The translations under genes and the position numbers were made by a program. Shown piece by piece: positions 45,072-54,556 of a stretch of DNA of 64,000 nucleotides. This DNA is from Woeseiaceae bacterium. Its GTDB lineage: Bacteria; Pseudomonadota; Gammaproteobacteria; Steroidobacterales; Woeseiaceae. Numbering within the stretch: the first letter of the stretch is position 1; the number at the start of each line of letters is the position of its first letter. The stretch covers positions 124,001-188,000 of the forward strand of contig JAOIZZ010000001.1 of the NCBI GenBank assembly GCA_028227395.1, given 5' to 3'. Below the pieces are notes generated by a model. The model searched no databases and had not been told where the DNA came from. It worked only from the letters and a program-made list of their open reading frames with translations.

Positions 45072-46286
45072 ATGGTAAAGGAAATGAAATATTGCAAACA
45101 ATGTGTTTATCCTTTTGCTACTGTTAATTTACATGTAGACGATGACGGCATCTGTTCTAGTTGTAAGACGTTTGAAGCTTTCGAAAAGATACCAGAGGAG
45201 TTTTGGGACAAAAGAAGGCAAAGGTTAAAAGATCTTATTGAAGAGACGTCTGATGGAAATGACTCAGAATATGACTGTTTGATTCCAGTGAGTGGTGGAA
45301 AAGATAGCTATTATCAAGCTCATGTAATTACAAAAGAACTGGGATTAAAGCCGCTTTTAATGACGTATCATGGAAATAATTTTTTACCTGAAGGGGATTA
45401 TAATCGAGATAGGATGAGAGAGGTTTTTGATGCTGATCACATCGTTTGGGGTCCAAATATAGAAGTTCTGAAAAAATTAAACCGATTAGGGTTTAAAAGA
45501 ATGGGCGATATGAACTGGCAAAATCACTGTGGTATTTTTTCTTCACCTATTCAAATGGCTGCAAAATTTAAAATTCCATTAATTATATGGGGCGAAATCA
45601 ACTGGGATATCTCTGGAATGTTTGATCCGGATGATTTTATGGAATTTAGTGCTAGAGTTCGTCATGAGCATGATCTAAGGGGTTATGAGTGGTATGACTT
45701 CATAGGAGATAAAGAAGATAAATTAATTGAAAAAGATATGATTTGGGCAAAATATCCCTCTGATGAAGAAATTTTAGAGGTTGGTATAAGAGGTTTATAT
45801 ATCGGTAATTTCTTTAAATGGGACCCTAATAAACATTCTAAGATGATGCAGGAAAAATATGGATGGCAAGAAGCTAAAAAACCGTTTGAGAGAACTTATC
45901 GTAAAATGTCGAATTTAGATGATCGATATGAAAATGGCATACATGATCTTATGAAGTTTATTAAATTTGGGTATGGCAGGTGTTCTGACCACGCCTCTAA
46001 AGATATTAGAACTGGTTATATGACAAGAGATGAAGGAATAGAGAAAGTCAGAGAGTATGACGCTGTAGTTTCAAGTGACCTAGATTATTGGCTTGATTAT
46101 GTAGATATGAGCAAAGACGAGTGGTGGTCAATTGCTGATACATTCCGTGATCCTAGAGTATGGTGGATTGAAGATGGGATGTGGTGGAAACATAATGTTT
46201 GGGGCACTCCATCATCATTTGGTGAGGTCCATTTAAATCAAGAACAATTAGATGCATTCAATAAAAGACAAAAAGCGATAGATTAA
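45072..46286 (+). CDS. pseA: N-acetyl sugar amidotransferase (PseA/WbpG-like)
   Basis: MKYCKQCVYP...CSSCKTFEAF zinc motif; PVSGGKDSYYQAHV PP-loop; adjacent to hisH/hisF pair. Confidence 0.9.
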   Translation: MVKEMKYCKQCVYPFATVNLHVDDDGICSSCKTFEAFEKIPEEFWDKRRQRLKDLIEETSDGNDSEYDCLIPVSGGKDSYYQAHVITKELGLKPLLMTYHGNNFLPEGDYNRDRMREVFDADHIVWGPNIEVLKKLNRLGFKRMGDMNWQNHCGIFSSPIQMAAKFKIPLIIWGEINWDISGMFDPDDFMEFSARVRHEHDLRGYEWYDFIGDKEDKLIEKDMIWAKYPSDEEILEVGIRGLYIGNFFKWDPNKHSKMMQEKYGWQEAKKPFERTYRKMSNLDDRYENGIHDLMKFIKFGYGRCSDHASKDIRTGYMTRDEGIEKVREYDAVVSSDLDYWLDYVDMSKDEWWSIADTFRDPRVWWIEDGMWWKHNVWGTPSSFGEVHLNQEQLDAFNKRQKAID

Positions 46287-46302
46287 TATATTCCAATTAT
46301 AA

Positions 46303-46322
46303 CAGCTAAACTCTTTTAGCTG
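46303..46322. repeat. Hairpin after pseA sharing core with 44990-45020
   Basis: CAGCTAAA-CTCT-TTTAGCTG, 8-bp perfect stem, no T-run. Confidence 0.85.
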
Positions 46323-46367
46323 CCATCATTAAGGAATCAATCAAACAACCAACAAAAAAGAAATAAA

Positions 46368-47585
46368 ATGAAGAGAAATATTCCTTTTACAACAAAGCAA
46401 GATATCAATAGATTAAGTAAAGAAAAGAAAATTATTTTTTTTGGTGCTGGTAACATAGCTGAAAAAACAACTAGAATAATTCCACAAAATAAGCTCCATG
46501 CTATTGTCGATAATTCAACAAATCTCTCTGGTGAAGTCCAGTTTGGCGTAAAGGTATACCCACCTGAATTTTTAGAAACGGAGCAAGGGAAAGGTTGCTT
46601 GGTAATTATCACAACAACTTCTTTTTCGGATGTTTCAGGTCAGCTGGAAAGGTTGGGTTTTATTCCTTCAGTGGATTTTATAGTCAGTCCAGTATTAAAT
46701 GATCTAAGAATTATTGATGAGTTAGAGTCTATTGAGACATCCCTTATGTTTTCTAGTGGGGCCCCAAGGCAAAATACGTCATTATATGGTGGTGGTATTT
46801 ATCAATTATCCGTAAATGGCGATCAGTGGAAGCATGAAAAGAAAATTGATGGTAATTGTTATGGAATTACTAAGTATAAAGAGAATTATGTTGCTTTAGA
46901 TACTGACCGTGGAATAATTGAGTTTGATAAAAATTTTAAAATTATAAGACAAGCCAAGTTACCATCGGGAAGTAGAGCTCATGGCATCGATTTCTCAGAT
47001 GAAAAGCAAATATTTTTTGTTAACTGTTCTTATTTGGATACCATTCTATTTATTAACACTGATTTCGAAATTATTGATGAGATCAGTATTTCTGATAAAC
47101 AAAAAAAATACGGAAAGCCTGCTCATCACTCCAATGATTGCTGTGTATGGGGCGACAGTCTTTTTGTTTCAATGTTTTCAGAAACCGGAAACTGGAAGTT
47201 AGATGTATTTGATGGCGCGATACTTGAGTTTGATATAGTAACTAGGAAATTAGTTGGTGCTGTCGTTAGAGATTTATGGATGCCTCATAATATAAAGGTA
47301 ATTGATGGAAGTTTGACTCTTTTAGACTCATTAAAAGGCCATCTATTAACGAATAATATGCAAGTATCTGGAGACTTTCCAGCGTTCACTAGAGGATTGG
47401 ATTATGATGGGCAGTATTATTATATCGGTCAAAGTAGAAATAGAAATTACTCAAAAAATCTAGGTTTATCAAAAAACATTTCTATTGACGCAGGTATCAT
47501 TGTATTTGATGTTCAAACTAAAGCATCTAGGTTTCTCCAGCTTCCTCCTAAATTATCTGAGATTCATAGTATTATGTTGCTTTAA
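46368..47585 (+). CDS. Two-part protein: N-terminal Rossmann-like domain plus C-terminal propeller-like (DUF4915-like) domain
   Basis: EKKIIFFGAGNIAEKTTRIIPQNKLHAIVDNS then repeats such as GITKYKENYVALDTDRGIIEFDKNFKIIRQAKLPSGSRAHGIDF. Confidence 0.65.
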   Translation: MKRNIPFTTKQDINRLSKEKKIIFFGAGNIAEKTTRIIPQNKLHAIVDNSTNLSGEVQFGVKVYPPEFLETEQGKGCLVIITTTSFSDVSGQLERLGFIPSVDFIVSPVLNDLRIIDELESIETSLMFSSGAPRQNTSLYGGGIYQLSVNGDQWKHEKKIDGNCYGITKYKENYVALDTDRGIIEFDKNFKIIRQAKLPSGSRAHGIDFSDEKQIFFVNCSYLDTILFINTDFEIIDEISISDKQKKYGKPAHHSNDCCVWGDSLFVSMFSETGNWKLDVFDGAILEFDIVTRKLVGAVVRDLWMPHNIKVIDGSLTLLDSLKGHLLTNNMQVSGDFPAFTRGLDYDGQYYYIGQSRNRNYSKNLGLSKNISIDAGIIVFDVQTKASRFLQLPPKLSEIHSIMLL

Positions 47586-47670
47586 AAGATATTTATCTTA
47601 TGAGTGACATAAACATAATCCAAGTTGAATTAATAGAATTAAAACAATATAAAAATGTAGATGTATTTTT

Positions 47671-48684
47671 ATGGATATCGTAACAAGAGAAAACAAGTTG
47701 TTTTGGGGTTATTGGAAGTATCTTATAGATACGGTTCATTACCAGCATCCAGCATATTCAAGTGTTGGTCTAGAATTTTATAAAGAATACTTTTTCTCTG
47801 ATATGACTGTGAAAGATGAATCTTTTATAGTCGTAAATAATGGAGTTGCCATTATTGGTATTGTTCTTTCGGTGCATGCTGAGAATAATCTTATTCGAAT
47901 GAGCGGGTTTGGACGTGGTATAAATTACATGGAAAATAGCAATGGAAACTGTGAAGGTATTAAATCAGCTAGAAAAATATTTAAAAAAAACTTTGAGTCT
48001 ATAGTCAAAAGCAATCATGTAAATACTCTTTTTATGACAGATTATACTAGTGTAGATGGAACTTTATCATTACTTGCTAGACTGTTTTTAGATAGAGGTG
48101 GAGTTGCTCAAACAAACTATCTACAGTTGATAGATTTGGCGAAACCAACAGAGTTAATTCATTCCGATTTATCAAAGAGTTGTAGAAATAGTGTTAATTG
48201 GGGCCGTAATAATTTAGATATTTCGTATATAGATGCATCTTCAATAACTAAAAATAATGTCGAGGATTTAAGGCAGCTTCATATACATGAAGCAGGTAGG
48301 GAAACGCGAAGTAAGAAATCCTGGGAACTTATGTACGATATGATTAATGAAAATGTAGCATTTATTCTTGAGGGTAGATTAGATGGTTCTTTAGTTACAT
48401 CATCGTTATTTTATTATAACAAGCCAGTTTGTCTTTATGCAGTTAGTGCTTCAACAAGGGCTTTATTCGATAAACCCATTGGCCACATTATTTTATGGGA
48501 AGCTATCAATCAGGCCAAAAAATTGGGCTGTAAGTATTTCGACTTTGGCGGGCTTTCTTATAATAGTAGTGAGGAAGTGGTTTCAAAAAAACAAATAGAT
48601 ATAAATCGATACAAGAAAAACTTTGGTGGTGAGACAATAATTCAGCTAAATATTAATTGGCATACTGAAGAGATACCCTCTTAA
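47671..48684 (+). CDS. FemAB/GNAT-like acyl- or aminoacyl-transferase
   Basis: LIDLAKPTELIHSDLSKSCRNSVNWGRNN ... AINQAKKLGCKYFDFGGLSYNSSEEVVSKKQIDINRYKKNFGGE. Confidence 0.75.
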   Translation: MDIVTRENKLFWGYWKYLIDTVHYQHPAYSSVGLEFYKEYFFSDMTVKDESFIVVNNGVAIIGIVLSVHAENNLIRMSGFGRGINYMENSNGNCEGIKSARKIFKKNFESIVKSNHVNTLFMTDYTSVDGTLSLLARLFLDRGGVAQTNYLQLIDLAKPTELIHSDLSKSCRNSVNWGRNNLDISYIDASSITKNNVEDLRQLHIHEAGRETRSKKSWELMYDMINENVAFILEGRLDGSLVTSSLFYYNKPVCLYAVSASTRALFDKPIGHIILWEAINQAKKLGCKYFDFGGLSYNSSEEVVSKKQIDINRYKKNFGGETIIQLNINWHTEEIPS

Positions 48685-48897
48685 GGTAAGAATTATTAAT
48701 TCTAGTTTTAAAATAAATAATACCAATAAGGGTATTAATAGGTACCTTTAACTAAATTAACTTCTAAAATTATTTTAATATTCTATATTACTATATCGTT
48801 TGGCCTAGAAAAATTCATGGAGCTATAGCAAGATGATTTATAATATAAGTTCGAATTTTCTTGCAAAAAAAATTAAAAGATTTGTGAGTATTTCCGA

Positions 48898-50310
48898 ATG
48901 ATATTAGTTAAGACTATTGCTCGGTGGTCATCACCCGATCTTTTGGATATTCCATTTAAAATAATTATCTATTTTACATTAATTAATTCTTTAGAAAAAT
49001 TTGATTTTGGCCTATTAAGTATAGCAATGATGATATTCAGCTATTCCTCAGTTTCTCAACTTGGAATAGTTGATTGGCTTCTTTATGAGTTACCAAAGAA
49101 ATATTCTTTAAATTTAAAAATGAATGACTTGATAGCACAGTCATATACTTTTGTATTCGTAAATCAACTGATAATGCTAGTAATAGTTTTTTTAATTGTT
49201 TTGTATTTTGATGAAGGTTCTTGGTTTTTTCGAATAGCATGTGCCACTTATATGTTGCATACGATATTTTATAATCGCTATTTGCATAAAAGATTATACT
49301 TGAGGTTCCAGCATAGGTTTAAGCATTTATTTAATGTCCAATTTATTCTAGTAATTTCTAAATTTATTATGCAGTTTGTAACTCTAAAATTCTTTGGAAT
49401 TTATGGTTTTTTGATTATAGAAATGACTATATATTTATTGCCAATATGTCTTTTCAAGTCTGATTCAGATTTTTCATTATTTGATCGAGATTGGATATCT
49501 AACTACTCTTATCTTTTTAAAAACGGACTACCTTTTTTTGCTGTCATACTTTTATCTACAATATTAGCTAACCTGGATAAATGGTTTATCATCGGAAATT
49601 TTGGTGTAGAAAAATTTGCAACTTATTCTTTGGGAGTATTTTTAGTTACTGGTCTTATGGTGTTTCCAGGTAAGGTGCTCTCGATATTTACTCAATATAT
49701 GAAGGAAATGTATATATTAGACAAGAATTTATCATCTAATATAGTTCGTAATCTTTCTGTAAATAATATCTTAATTTTTTTATTACTTTGTCTGATAACT
49801 CTCCTTCAGTTGGTATCGGTATATATAACTTTATTGCTTCCAAAATATGCTGATGTATTGCCCTTAATTAATTCATTTTTACTATCTGCACTTCTGAGTT
49901 ATGGTGTTTCTCTGACTTCTAATATTTTGTATTTAATTGAAAAGCGCGAATATGTAGCAAAGATTCAATTTTTCATTGTTATAATTTATGTATTACTTTT
50001 AATTGTGAATAGTTATTTTAATCTAAATATTATTTATATTATTTGGAGTATGTGCACTGTTTTAATTTTACAGATTTGTATCAATTTAGGATCGCTAGTT
50101 AAATTTGTGAAGCTAGATGATAAATCTGAATTATATAAATTTTTTATCACAATTATAGGGTCAGTCCTTTATTACGGAGTTAATGAGTATCGTCTTGATG
50201 CTATACCTTTTTTTTATTATTTGTCATTTGCGGTATTTATTCTATTTATAAAATTCGATAATAGTTGGAAAAATTTCAAACATATCGCTACACGAGATTT
50301 TTCTGCATAG
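48898..50310 (+). CDS. wzx: Wzx-like polysaccharide flippase
   Basis: Multi-TM protein with MATE/PST-type pattern (FDFGLLSIAMMIFSYSSVSQLGIVDWLLYELPKK). Confidence 0.8.
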   Translation: MILVKTIARWSSPDLLDIPFKIIIYFTLINSLEKFDFGLLSIAMMIFSYSSVSQLGIVDWLLYELPKKYSLNLKMNDLIAQSYTFVFVNQLIMLVIVFLIVLYFDEGSWFFRIACATYMLHTIFYNRYLHKRLYLRFQHRFKHLFNVQFILVISKFIMQFVTLKFFGIYGFLIIEMTIYLLPICLFKSDSDFSLFDRDWISNYSYLFKNGLPFFAVILLSTILANLDKWFIIGNFGVEKFATYSLGVFLVTGLMVFPGKVLSIFTQYMKEMYILDKNLSSNIVRNLSVNNILIFLLLCLITLLQLVSVYITLLLPKYADVLPLINSFLLSALLSYGVSLTSNILYLIEKREYVAKIQFFIVIIYVLLLIVNSYFNLNIIYIIWSMCTVLILQICINLGSLVKFVKLDDKSELYKFFITIIGSVLYYGVNEYRLDAIPFFYYLSFAVFILFIKFDNSWKNFKHIATRDFSA

Positions 50311-50541
50311 TTAGATTTGGTTTTTTGCCTTAATTCAAGGAAAGATGAAACCTAATATGAATAGGGTTTTATTAGTTAGTATTATTGTATATTTTTAAGA
50401 CCAGTAATTTGTATAAAAATATATCATCTAATACTAGCTAGATATCTTGTTAAGGTTTTTAAAACATTAAAAAACATCTGGTTAGGATTCAATTTTGGTT
50501 ATTTGTTAATGAATTGCATAGGTTAGTTTGATTGGATAGCT

Positions 50542-52023
50542 ATGAAAAAATATAAACATTATATTGTTGATTTATATAAATATTTGCGAACGCAAGTCAA
50601 ACCCATGGGCTATGCAGAAAATGTATCACCCTTTTTGTCTCAAAGGGCAGTTTTTGAAATTGAATGTACAGTGTTTGAAATGCTTAAGGACGATGCTACT
50701 GATTATTGGGGTGAAATATTTAAGCGAAATAAGCAATTATTTTTAATCGATAAGCTTGTTTTAAATGCTTCAAAACAGTTATCTGTCATATGGAGAATAC
50801 GTTTCATAATGATCTATCTACTTCGATCTATTTATGTTGTTTTCGATGCTTTAAAAATAATACTAATGATTCCTTCGACATATTTTCTTGCTCTCAATGA
50901 AAGTGGTAACAAAGCAAGTAAAAAAATAATAATTGTTTATACCAATAACCGCTCTCGTTCTAATATATTTAATATAGATAATCGTTATTATCAATATGAT
51001 ATGTTAGTCACTAAATCTAGTATTGATGGGTATAAATTAACTGATTCAATTAAGTTAAATTTAAAGCTCAAAATGAGTTGTTTGATGCTTAAATATAGGT
51101 TCTCTTATATTAATAGCGATACTATTATTCTTGCAGTCGCCTCAAAAATTCTTTTTGAAAGAGGTTTTGAGAAATTATCTACTAAGAAAAAGAATGCAGG
51201 AGTTTTCTCAAGAGAAGGAATTACTTTTCAAGCAAAAATGTTTTTGTATACTGCAGGTAGGGCTGGCTTCTTAAGAAATGTTCTTCATAATCTTCCGGTA
51301 ATTACACCAAATGTATTATTTCCTAGGGAATGCGATAACTTAGTTTTAATTAGTGATGTCCTTCCTTACTATGCGCACAAAACCACTAATGTTATTGTCT
51401 TAAAAGATAATCCTTATCTGCAATGGCGTGAGGTTGCCAGGAAACCACCCATGAAGAGAGTGGTAGGACTCCTCTTTGGGGATGATTGGAATCGTTGGGT
51501 TGAACAAGAGATCCTAGATAGAGAAATTCTTGAGAAGTTAAAAGATTTGGGTTGTACTTTATGCCTTGGAAGACCTCACCCTCAAGAGTTAACTCGACCT
51601 GAGAGAGTTAGGTACTATAATGATCTTGTTGAAGATTATCCATTTCTGAAATTAGAGTTAGGTGAGACAAAAAAATTCTTAACGGATATTTCTTTATTAA
51701 TAGTTTATACAAAAAGCACTATGGTTCAAGAAGCAATGTTATGCAGTAGACCTATTATAGAATATAGGGCTGAGAGAGATTTTTCACCCAATCAAGATGT
51801 ATTGACCTTATCAAATAATTTAGGCGCATCAATTTCAGATTCAAATTCGCTTGAAGATGAAATGCATAACTGTTATTCGCGGAGTAATAAACGTCTTGAG
51901 TTAATATGGAAAGGTTTTCTAAAAAATTTAGAAATTAGCATAACTTCAAAATTAAATATAAATAATATATTTGATCAACAATTAATTAACCCTATAATAC
52001 CAATCAATGATAATTCAGATTAA
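50542..52023 (+). CDS. Putative GT-B-like transferase of unknown family
   Basis: GRPHPQELTRPERVRYYNDL...DISLLIVYTKSTMVQEAMLCSRPIIEYRAE resembles GT-B C-terminal donor site. Confidence 0.5.
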   Translation: MKKYKHYIVDLYKYLRTQVKPMGYAENVSPFLSQRAVFEIECTVFEMLKDDATDYWGEIFKRNKQLFLIDKLVLNASKQLSVIWRIRFIMIYLLRSIYVVFDALKIILMIPSTYFLALNESGNKASKKIIIVYTNNRSRSNIFNIDNRYYQYDMLVTKSSIDGYKLTDSIKLNLKLKMSCLMLKYRFSYINSDTIILAVASKILFERGFEKLSTKKKNAGVFSREGITFQAKMFLYTAGRAGFLRNVLHNLPVITPNVLFPRECDNLVLISDVLPYYAHKTTNVIVLKDNPYLQWREVARKPPMKRVVGLLFGDDWNRWVEQEILDREILEKLKDLGCTLCLGRPHPQELTRPERVRYYNDLVEDYPFLKLELGETKKFLTDISLLIVYTKSTMVQEAMLCSRPIIEYRAERDFSPNQDVLTLSNNLGASISDSNSLEDEMHNCYSRSNKRLELIWKGFLKNLEISITSKLNINNIFDQQLINPIIPINDNSD

Positions 52024-52060
52024 AATAATGCATCCGTTAATGTAAAATTTTATTGTTTAT

Positions 52061-53161
52061 TTGAGAGGAAAAAAAATTAATAAATTTAAAGTAATTCACC
52101 TTGTTCGTCAGGTGTCACCAACTTCGATGCCCTGGAATGATTTATATAAAACACATCGTCAAATCGATAAAAGTTCTGCATCCTATGTATGCTCAATTTC
52201 AGGTCTAAGGTCAGTTGGTAGATGTTTAGATGATAATTTAAAACAAAGATATTTTGCTGTGAGTTTCCTTAATGCGTTATTTTTTCTAGTTAAAATTATT
52301 ATTAAAAATAAAGAACAAGACTCAAGTATTATTATTCATGTTCACAATATGTCACTTGTACCTTATGTCTTATTTTTGAGACTATTTGATGTCAAATTTG
52401 TTCTTAATGTTCACAATAGTTTGGTGAATTTTAATTTCTATCAATACTATCTTTTGAAGTTTGGGTCAAAATTATTTGATGCAATAATTCCAGTCAGTTT
52501 TTCTGTGGGTGATGAAGTCTTAAGAACATTTCCTTGGGTAAAAGAAATAACCCATCCTATTGAAAATGGTATTCATGTTAATGAGTTATTAAAAACGAAT
52601 AATCTAAGTTGCTTCAGTAATAAGACTATTGATGTAATAGTAGTGGCAAGATTTGTTGAACAAAAAAATGTATCAAAAGTTTTATCGGTCTTATCAAAAT
52701 GCAAAAATATAAATAAAGTAGTTTGGTATGGAAAGGGCATTGAGATGGATTTGGCAAAAAAAGAAGTCAAAAAAGGTTGTCTAGCCTCAGTCTTTGAATT
52801 TAAAGGGATAAGACCAAGGCAGGAAGTTCTGAATGCGATCGACCAGAGCAAAATTTACTTTAGTTTATCTAAATGGGAGGGTCTCGGAGTAGCTAATCTT
52901 GAAGCTTTATCATTACCAACAGAAGTTATATTGTCAAAAATTCCACCTCATAATGAATTGTTCATAGATGAAAATCTAACTCTTGTAGATCTAGATAGTT
53001 CTGAAAAAGATATCGCAAATATAATTGATACCAAGATAGTCAATTACGAAAAGAGAGAGAGTTTTTTATTGGCAAGATCCGCAGCTACTAGAATTCGTTA
53101 TGATCTTCGTGTACTTGTTGGTAAATATTTAGATGTTTATTCTGGTTTGATAAAAAGTTAA
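52061..53161 (+). CDS. Glycosyltransferase, GT4-like (TTG or internal start)
   Basis: VVARFVEQKNVSKVLSVLSKC...YFSLSKWEGLGVANLEALSLPTEVI. Confidence 0.82.
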   Translation: MRGKKINKFKVIHLVRQVSPTSMPWNDLYKTHRQIDKSSASYVCSISGLRSVGRCLDDNLKQRYFAVSFLNALFFLVKIIIKNKEQDSSIIIHVHNMSLVPYVLFLRLFDVKFVLNVHNSLVNFNFYQYYLLKFGSKLFDAIIPVSFSVGDEVLRTFPWVKEITHPIENGIHVNELLKTNNLSCFSNKTIDVIVVARFVEQKNVSKVLSVLSKCKNINKVVWYGKGIEMDLAKKEVKKGCLASVFEFKGIRPRQEVLNAIDQSKIYFSLSKWEGLGVANLEALSLPTEVILSKIPPHNELFIDENLTLVDLDSSEKDIANIIDTKIVNYEKRESFLLARSAATRIRYDLRVLVGKYLDVYSGLIKS

Positions 53162-53283
53162 TGAGCTTATAGGATTATTGTTTTATTGTTTTTAGATCAA
53201 ATTCTTTTAATTAATCATATATAGTGCTCTATAGCTCAATTGCAAAAATATTTTAATTTGAGAATTCATGTGGGGTTAATTTC

Positions 53284-54555
53284 ATGCGACTAATAAATAG
53301 AAATTGGGGGCATGTATTTCTATATTTACACATAATAACATTGAGCTGGTCTGCCGTTGCTCGACTTGGTGATTGGGCACCTCTTCCTCTTGTCTTTTTG
53401 GGATTAGCATTAATTTCAACTCTGATAGGTAATTTTTTTGAAATTAATTTTGATAAAAATGTATTGTTAAAGGTTTATAAAATAGATTTTGTCATCATAA
53501 TAGCATTTTTTCTTCTTTGTCTTAATGTTCTTTATAATCCCACGCCTAAAGGTGGTAATTATATCCTCGCGTATGGTGTTGTGTTTGGATTATACCTTAT
53601 CTATTCGGCACTTGGGATCAGTAAAATAAACGCTGAAGAAATATTAAAATATAATTATTATGCTATTAGTTTTATTTGTTTATTTGTAATTTTAGAAGTT
53701 GTAGGAAAATCTGCTCTTGGGTTTGATATATTCGAATGGATTCCTCGGACAAAAGAAGCAACTGCTAACTTTAGTATTGGGTATCGACGTGGCTATGGTT
53801 TATCAACTGAACCTACACAACTTGCTAACTACTTTGCTTGTTTTTCACCTTATGCTATTTGGTACAGATTGAATATAAAAGATAAGCAGATTGGTGTTTA
53901 CTCGGTTTTTTTAATAATAGCTGCATTCCTTACCGTTTCAACAGCTTTAGTTGTGGTGATTTTAAGCGCTACATTAGTTACCTTGATAATTACAAATCAA
54001 AAACTAAAAACTATCAAAACGATTGGCATTATATTAATAGCATTAATGTCTTTCTTTTTGCTTTTGATTTATTACCTGGGTATAGGAGATGTTTTGTTTG
54101 ATGCTTTTAGTAAAGTCTCAGATAAATTATCTATTTTGAACGTTACTGGTACAGGTAACATAAGGGACGTATATGGAACTTCAGTTAACCAAAGGCTTCA
54201 GGCTATTAACTCTGGCCTTTCGATGATAACGAGCTATCCATTTACTGGCGTGGGATTAGGCTACTTGTCTTCACTAGGAAAAGATAGTTCTATAAATTGG
54301 TATATTTTTCTCGGTGCAGAGGCAGGAATAATTATTTTATTTTTGTTTGTATTCTGGTTTATTTTTCATTTCATTAGTGCAATTTTGAATTATAAACAAC
54401 AAGAAAATGATATTTTCTTGTTTGCTGCTATTTCGATTTATTGCGGATTAGCTTATTTTATGTTCATTTCAACTTTTCAGAATCTTTTTTTATTGACCTC
54501 TATTTTATTATACCGAGTCATACTCAATAACTTAGTTGATCTGAAGGGGCACTGA
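53284..54555 (+). CDS. wzy: O-antigen polymerase/ligase-like (Wzy)
   Basis: Multi-TM with GYRRGYGLSTEPTQLANYFACFSPYAIWY and a large loop NQRLQAINSGLSMITSYPFTGVGLGYL. Confidence 0.78.
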   Translation: MRLINRNWGHVFLYLHIITLSWSAVARLGDWAPLPLVFLGLALISTLIGNFFEINFDKNVLLKVYKIDFVIIIAFFLLCLNVLYNPTPKGGNYILAYGVVFGLYLIYSALGISKINAEEILKYNYYAISFICLFVILEVVGKSALGFDIFEWIPRTKEATANFSIGYRRGYGLSTEPTQLANYFACFSPYAIWYRLNIKDKQIGVYSVFLIIAAFLTVSTALVVVILSATLVTLIITNQKLKTIKTIGIILIALMSFFLLLIYYLGIGDVLFDAFSKVSDKLSILNVTGTGNIRDVYGTSVNQRLQAINSGLSMITSYPFTGVGLGYLSSLGKDSSINWYIFLGAEAGIIILFLFVFWFIFHFISAILNYKQQENDIFLFAAISIYCGLAYFMFISTFQNLFLLTSILLYRVILNNLVDLKGH

Positions 54556-54556
54556 T

